A stretch of DNA of 37,307 nucleotides from positions 1 through 37,307 of the forward strand of contig JAEUKA010000019.1 in assembly GCA_016794465.1 (NCBI GenBank), read 5' to 3'. The translations under genes were made by a program, and so were the position numbers. Every line of letters starts with the position of its first letter. Within the stretch, counting starts at the first letter, position 1. Source of the DNA: Myxococcales bacterium. Lineage in GTDB: Bacteria > Myxococcota_A > Polyangia > Palsa-1104 > JAEUJZ01. This document shows, in pieces, positions 34,065 through 37,307 of the stretch. Below the pieces are notes generated by a model. That model was given only the letters and a program-made list of their open reading frames with translations. It ran no database searches and was not told the DNA's origin.

Positions 34065-35366
34065 ATGTCTAGCGCCCCGCTTCTGCCGAAGGTGGCAATC
34101 ACCGGACTGGGGCTCGTCACTCCGCTCGGCGCATCGAAGGCAGCGTTCTTCTCGGGTCTTCGCGACGGACACAGTGCCCTCGCGCGCCACCCGCAGCTGG
34201 CAGGACTGTTGCCCGACGAGCTTGCCGGACAGCCAATCTGGGCCGGTCGCATCCAAGACTTTGGTGCCGAAGCTGCCATCGAAGCTTCCAAGCGCCGTCG
34301 CATGCCTCGGCTTTCTCAGATGGCCATCGTCGCCGCTCGTGAAGCCGCTGGCCTCGGTCCCGCTGCCACCGCCAAGGACGCCGCCATCCTTTCGCGCTAC
34401 CGGGCCGATCGAGTGGCTGTGGTGCTGGGCACTGGCCTTGGCTGTCTCGACTCCACGATCGACTTCACCAAGAGCATTGTCGATGGAGGCATGGCCGCAG
34501 CCTCCCCGGCGGTCTTTCCCTACACGGTCATGAATGCGTCGGCGGGACTGCTCGCAATTGAGCTGGGACTGCTCGGCCCCAACGTGACCATCAATCACCG
34601 CGAGCTGTCACTGCCGGAAGCGATTGCCACGGGCGCCGAGCTCTTGGCGACCGGGCGCGCCGACGCGGTGCTGTGCGGTGGCTGCGATGAGCTGAGTCCA
34701 TGGCTGGTTCATGGCCTGTGGCGCCTGTCCGCGCTGTCGCCCCAGATCGCGGTCGCGAGCGAGCCGCCACTGCATCCCTACCAGCTCCGCAGCCCCGGCA
34801 TCGTTCCCGGTGAAGGAGCGGTGGTGGTCCTGCTGGAGCGGGCTGAAGAAACGCCCACTGCGCCCGTGCTCGGCTACCTGTCCGGCTGGGGACGCGCTGG
34901 GGACTGCCGGCCACGAGTCGGTTGGTCGGTGCCAGCTGCGGACTTGACCCCGCATAACCCAGCACCAGGCGCCGCGCGGGCGATCCAACAGAGCTTGGCG
35001 ATGGCCGCGATCGGTACCGATGAGCTGAGCTGGATCGCTGGAGCGGGCAATGGAACGGACCTCGATGTCCTGGAAAGCCGAGCGCTGCGCGTCGCGTTGG
35101 GTGATGCCGCCGAGCGAGTGGCCATCTCTTCGATCATCGGTCAGTGCGGTGAGTGGCAGACCTCGGCCGGGGCGCGGCTAGGTGCGTCCCTGTGGGCACT
35201 GTCAGAGCAGCGCTTACCCGGAACCACCTTCTGCCACCAGCCAGACCCTCTGCGCAGCCTGCCGGGACTGCTTCGTTCCACCACGACCGCCCGGGTCGAT
35301 CACGTGCTTGTGCCAACGCTCTCGCAAGGCGGCGGCAACATCAGCCTGCTCGTCAGCAGAGCCTAA
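34065..35366 (+). CDS. Beta-ketoacyl synthase homologue without catalytic residues
   Basis: A 433-aa thiolase-fold protein from ATG 34065; ATG 34047 is possible. KAS features are clear: AITGLGLVTPLG at the N-terminus, VVLGTGLGCLDST, GRADAVLCGGCDE, SPGIVPGEGAVVVLLE, and a C-terminal TLSQGGGNISLLV in place of the usual FGFGGxN. By alignment to KAS II the nucleophile Cys is Glu180 (TINHRELS), the first His is Ala (AGAGNGT) and the second is Gln (SSIIGQCGEW). It cannot condense acyl chains by the normal mechanism. It resembles chain-length-factor-like or decarboxylase-type partners, but no active KAS, ACP or malonyltransferase gene is adjacent. engB follows after 13 nt. Confidence 0.85.
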   Translation: MSSAPLLPKVAITGLGLVTPLGASKAAFFSGLRDGHSALARHPQLAGLLPDELAGQPIWAGRIQDFGAEAAIEASKRRRMPRLSQMAIVAAREAAGLGPAATAKDAAILSRYRADRVAVVLGTGLGCLDSTIDFTKSIVDGGMAAASPAVFPYTVMNASAGLLAIELGLLGPNVTINHRELSLPEAIATGAELLATGRADAVLCGGCDELSPWLVHGLWRLSALSPQIAVASEPPLHPYQLRSPGIVPGEGAVVVLLERAEETPTAPVLGYLSGWGRAGDCRPRVGWSVPAADLTPHNPAPGAARAIQQSLAMAAIGTDELSWIAGAGNGTDLDVLESRALRVALGDAAERVAISSIIGQCGEWQTSAGARLGASLWALSEQRLPGTTFCHQPDPLRSLPGLLRSTTTARVDHVLVPTLSQGGGNISLLVSRA

Positions 35367-35379
35367 GAACCCAGGTCCC

Positions 35380-36039
35380 ATGAGCCAGTCGATTCATATC
35401 CTTCGCAGCGAGTTTGTTGCCAGCGCACCGACACGTGCCCACTGGCCGGCTCCGACCCTTCCCGAGCTCGCGATCTGCGGCCGCAGCAACGTCGGCAAGT
35501 CGACACTCCTCAATGCCTTGCTGGGACGACGCGGCCTGGCGCGGGTATCGAAGACGCCGGGACGGACGCGCCTGATCAACTTTTTTCAGACGCAGCTGAC
35601 GGGTCCACACGGTCCGTGCAGTGTCCTGCTCGCCGATCTGCCGGGCTACGGGTACGCCGAGGTCAGTCGCAGCGAGCGAGCCGGCTGGCAGGCGATGATG
35701 GAAGAGTATCTCAGTCGGCGCGACAACCTGCGGGCGGTGGCGCTGTTGTGCGATGCCCGGCGGGTGGTGGACACGCGGGTGGCGGAGCTCTTGTTTGATG
35801 AGACGGAGCTGGCGGGCTATCTGCGCGGACTTGGTCGGAAGGTGATCCCGGTGCTGACCAAGGCTGATAAGCTCTCCAAGTCGGAGCGCAAGCCGGCGGC
35901 GCAGGTGCTGGGACGGTTGCTCGGTGGCAAGTCGGTCGTGTGTGCCGCTGAGCAGGGGGAAGGCATCGGCGACCTGTGGGGACGGATGTTATCGACGGTG
36001 ACGGAGCAGACGGTCAGCGAAGAGTCCGCCGCCAAGTAG
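35380..36039 (+). CDS. engB: Ribosome biogenesis GTPase EngB/YsxC/YihA
   Basis: A 219-aa TrmE-Era-class GTPase that assists 50S subunit assembly. The start is ATG 35380; the open frame to 35182 overlaps the previous gene. The G motifs are G1 GRSNVGKST (about 34-42), G2 TPGRTRLINFF, G3 DLPGYGYA, G4 TKADKL and G5-like CAAEQGEGI. The family signatures VASAPT-like N-terminus and LCDARR (usually D-x-R) are present, and the length is normal. It is probably co-transcribed with the ketoacyl-synthase homologue upstream (13 nt) and the CDF transporter downstream (18 nt). Confidence 0.96.
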   Translation: MSQSIHILRSEFVASAPTRAHWPAPTLPELAICGRSNVGKSTLLNALLGRRGLARVSKTPGRTRLINFFQTQLTGPHGPCSVLLADLPGYGYAEVSRSERAGWQAMMEEYLSRRDNLRAVALLCDARRVVDTRVAELLFDETELAGYLRGLGRKVIPVLTKADKLSKSERKPAAQVLGRLLGGKSVVCAAEQGEGIGDLWGRMLSTVTEQTVSEESAAK

Positions 36040-36057
36040 TTTCAGTAGGGGGAAAGC

Positions 36058-37044
36058 ATGAGTGAAGCAAAAGCGCCCGTAGCCGGGGGACATAGCGGCG
36101 GGCTCCGCGTGGTGCTGGTGGCACTGGTCATCAACTTGCTCATCGCGCTGTTCAAGTTCATCGCGGCGGGCTTTAGCGGCTCGACGGCGATGCTGGCCGA
36201 GGCGGTTCACTCGCTGGCAGACACCGCCAATCAAGCGTTTTTGCTCATCGGGATGCGGCGTAGCTCTCGACCCCCGGATGCGCTGCACCCGTTTGGCTAT
36301 GGGACTGAGTCATATTTCTGGGCATTTATCGTCGCTGGCAGCATCTTCCTCATCGGTGCGGCGGTCAGCATCTGGGAAGGCAGCGAGAAGATCTGGCACA
36401 TCCTCCACCACGACCAGACGGCTCCGCACGGCAACATCAAGTGGGCCATCATCGTGCTGAGCGTCTCCCTGGTGCTCGAGTCGTGGTCGCTGCGCGCCGC
36501 CGTGCAAGAGTTTTTGCACATGACAGCCGGCAAGGGCCTGCGCAAGACCATCGAAGATGCCCGTGATCCGACGGTGCTGACGGTGCTGTTCGAGGACTTG
36601 GCGGCGCTGTTTGGCCTGGCTGTTGCGCTGATTGGCGTCGGGGCCAGCTACCTGACTGGGAATCCGCTGTGGGATGCGCTGGCCTCGATTGTCGTCGGTG
36701 TGGCGCTGCTGGTGGTGGCGATCTTCCTCGGGCGGGACTCGATGAGCCTGCTGATTGGTGAGGCGGTGCCAAGTGAAGAGCACGATCGCATCGTCGCGCT
36801 GGCCGCCGCCCACCCCGGTGTTTTGGAGGTCGTTCACCTGCGGACCAAGCACATCGCGCCGCAAGAGGTGCTGGCGACGTTCAAGATTCGCTTCGCGCGC
36901 GACCTCACGATGGATGCGCTCGAGCAGAAGATCAACGACATGGAAGCCGAGCTACGCGCCCAGTTTCCGCACCTGCGCCGCATCTACGTCGAGCCGGGCT
37001 TTGACGAAGCCAAGCAGCGCCGCGAAAAAGGCATCCAGCACTAA
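36058..37044 (+). CDS. Cation diffusion facilitator (CDF) family metal transporter
   Basis: A 328-aa inner-membrane protein with an AGGGGGAAAGC ribosome-binding region. Hydrophobic segments are visible at about 17-40 (VVLVALVINLLIALFKFIAAG), 43-60, 88-105 (FWAFIVAGSIFLIGAAVSI), 127-145, 175-195 (LAALFGLAVALIGVGASYL) and 200-220. The first metal site on TM2 is AEAVHSLADTANQ (HxxxD). The second is FEDLAAL, with Glu where zinc CDFs usually have His, as in the SLC30A9-like branch. The cytosolic C-terminal domain has the CDF ferredoxin-like fold (VLEVVHLRTKHIAPQEVLATFKIRFA) and ends in a basic tail. It probably exports a divalent metal against H+; which metal cannot be read. Confidence 0.92.
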   Translation: MSEAKAPVAGGHSGGLRVVLVALVINLLIALFKFIAAGFSGSTAMLAEAVHSLADTANQAFLLIGMRRSSRPPDALHPFGYGTESYFWAFIVAGSIFLIGAAVSIWEGSEKIWHILHHDQTAPHGNIKWAIIVLSVSLVLESWSLRAAVQEFLHMTAGKGLRKTIEDARDPTVLTVLFEDLAALFGLAVALIGVGASYLTGNPLWDALASIVVGVALLVVAIFLGRDSMSLLIGEAVPSEEHDRIVALAAAHPGVLEVVHLRTKHIAPQEVLATFKIRFARDLTMDALEQKINDMEAELRAQFPHLRRIYVEPGFDEAKQRREKGIQH

Positions 37045-37167
37045 CAACACCTCGCAGAACTACTGCGGACCTCGGCTGCTGCGTCGCGGCAGTCCCCGGC
37101 ACGAACGCGCGGGGGGTCGGTCCTCACAGCCGGTAGGCTGCTCTCCCATAAGCACTAACCTAATTTC

Positions 37168-37196
37168 TTGACGGAGTGGGCAAGTGGACTTATGTA
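37168..37196 (+). promoter_or_regulatory. Possible transposase promoter
   Basis: TTGACG (37168-37173) is followed after 17 bp by TATGTA (37191-37196), seven nt before the transposase ATG. The -35 is good and the -10 is poor. It lies within what should be the left end of the insertion sequence, whose terminal repeat cannot be defined without the other end. Confidence 0.25.
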
Positions 37197-37202
37197 GGGG
37201 GC

Positions 37203-37307
37203 ATGGTGACCACGCGGTTGGATCTGGAATGGGAAATCTTGGCGAGCTTGTTACCGGTGGGATGGCGCGAGCTGGCCAAAGAAACAGGGGCCGTGCGCCG
37301 TCGTCGA
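37203..37307 (+). mobile_element. IS4-type transposase, 5' part only, cut by the window end
   Basis: ATG 37203 with GGGGG 2-3 nt before it opens a frame that runs to the last base (35 codons). It reads LDLEWEILASLLPVGWRELA and then KETGAVRRRR. The pattern LLPxxWxELAxxTGAxxRRR is the N-terminal region typical of IS4-family transposases with a separate IS4-N domain, before the DDE core. Identification rests on this short stretch only. The insertion sits about 100 bp behind the CDF gene. Confidence 0.6.

Overview
The window is about 37.3 kb of GC-rich, gene-dense bacterial DNA. I read it as a member of the Myxococcota or a close deltaproteobacterial relative. The evidence is an MglB-like roadblock protein beside a sigma-54 activator, a membrane-anchored Ser/Thr kinase, many secreted lipoproteins (Cys-rich, FG-GAP and Pro/Tyr-repeat types), an RNase HI with an extra N-terminal domain, and a sequence before lexA that fits the LexA box I recall for Myxococcus xanthus at 15 of 17 positions. 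This placement is inference; no rRNA or tRNA gene is visible.

Layout. 1-940: 3' part of a pyridine nucleotide-disulfide oxidoreductase fused to a rhodanese domain. 941-3168: a decayed stretch holding a PLP-decarboxylase fragment, the first 32 codons of a serine recombinase, and two complementary halves of FG-GAP lipoprotein genes in permuted order. 3169-7792: HAD phosphatase, Pro/Tyr-repeat lipoprotein, trpS, malQ. 7900-14148: Cys-rich lipoprotein, two small NTF2-like lipoproteins (the second behind a candidate sigma-54 promoter), tail-anchored kinase, RNase HI, HEAT-like exported protein, lexA and a glutaredoxin-fold protein without any cysteine. 14149-14541: an intergenic region of 42/43-bp tandem repeats and a perfect 27-bp inverted repeat. 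14542-19420: a large PHP-domain lipoprotein with a co-transcribed porin.

19529-25980 is the minus-strand transcription/translation operon rimP-nusA-ylxR-infB-DUF503, with an intrinsic terminator only 10 nt before the rimP start codon, which suggests attenuation. Divergent from it is prfB with the classical +1 programmed frameshift, followed by a class V aminotransferase and a THUMP RNA methyltransferase. 29640-33310 (minus) holds a lipoprotein and an apparent operon of BKACE enzyme, sigma-54 activator with a degenerate receiver, and roadblock protein. 33365-37044 holds an outer-membrane beta-barrel gene, divergent from a ketoacyl-synthase homologue that has lost all three catalytic residues, then engB and a CDF metal transporter. 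The window ends inside an IS4-type transposase gene.

No CRISPR array, prophage or recognisable defence island is present. The most unusual items are the permuted FG-GAP/recombinase scar, the repeat/inverted-repeat island at 14.2-14.5 kb, the dead-enzyme homologues (cysteine-free glutaredoxin, triad-less ketoacyl synthase, pseudo-receiver activator), and the rimP leader terminator.
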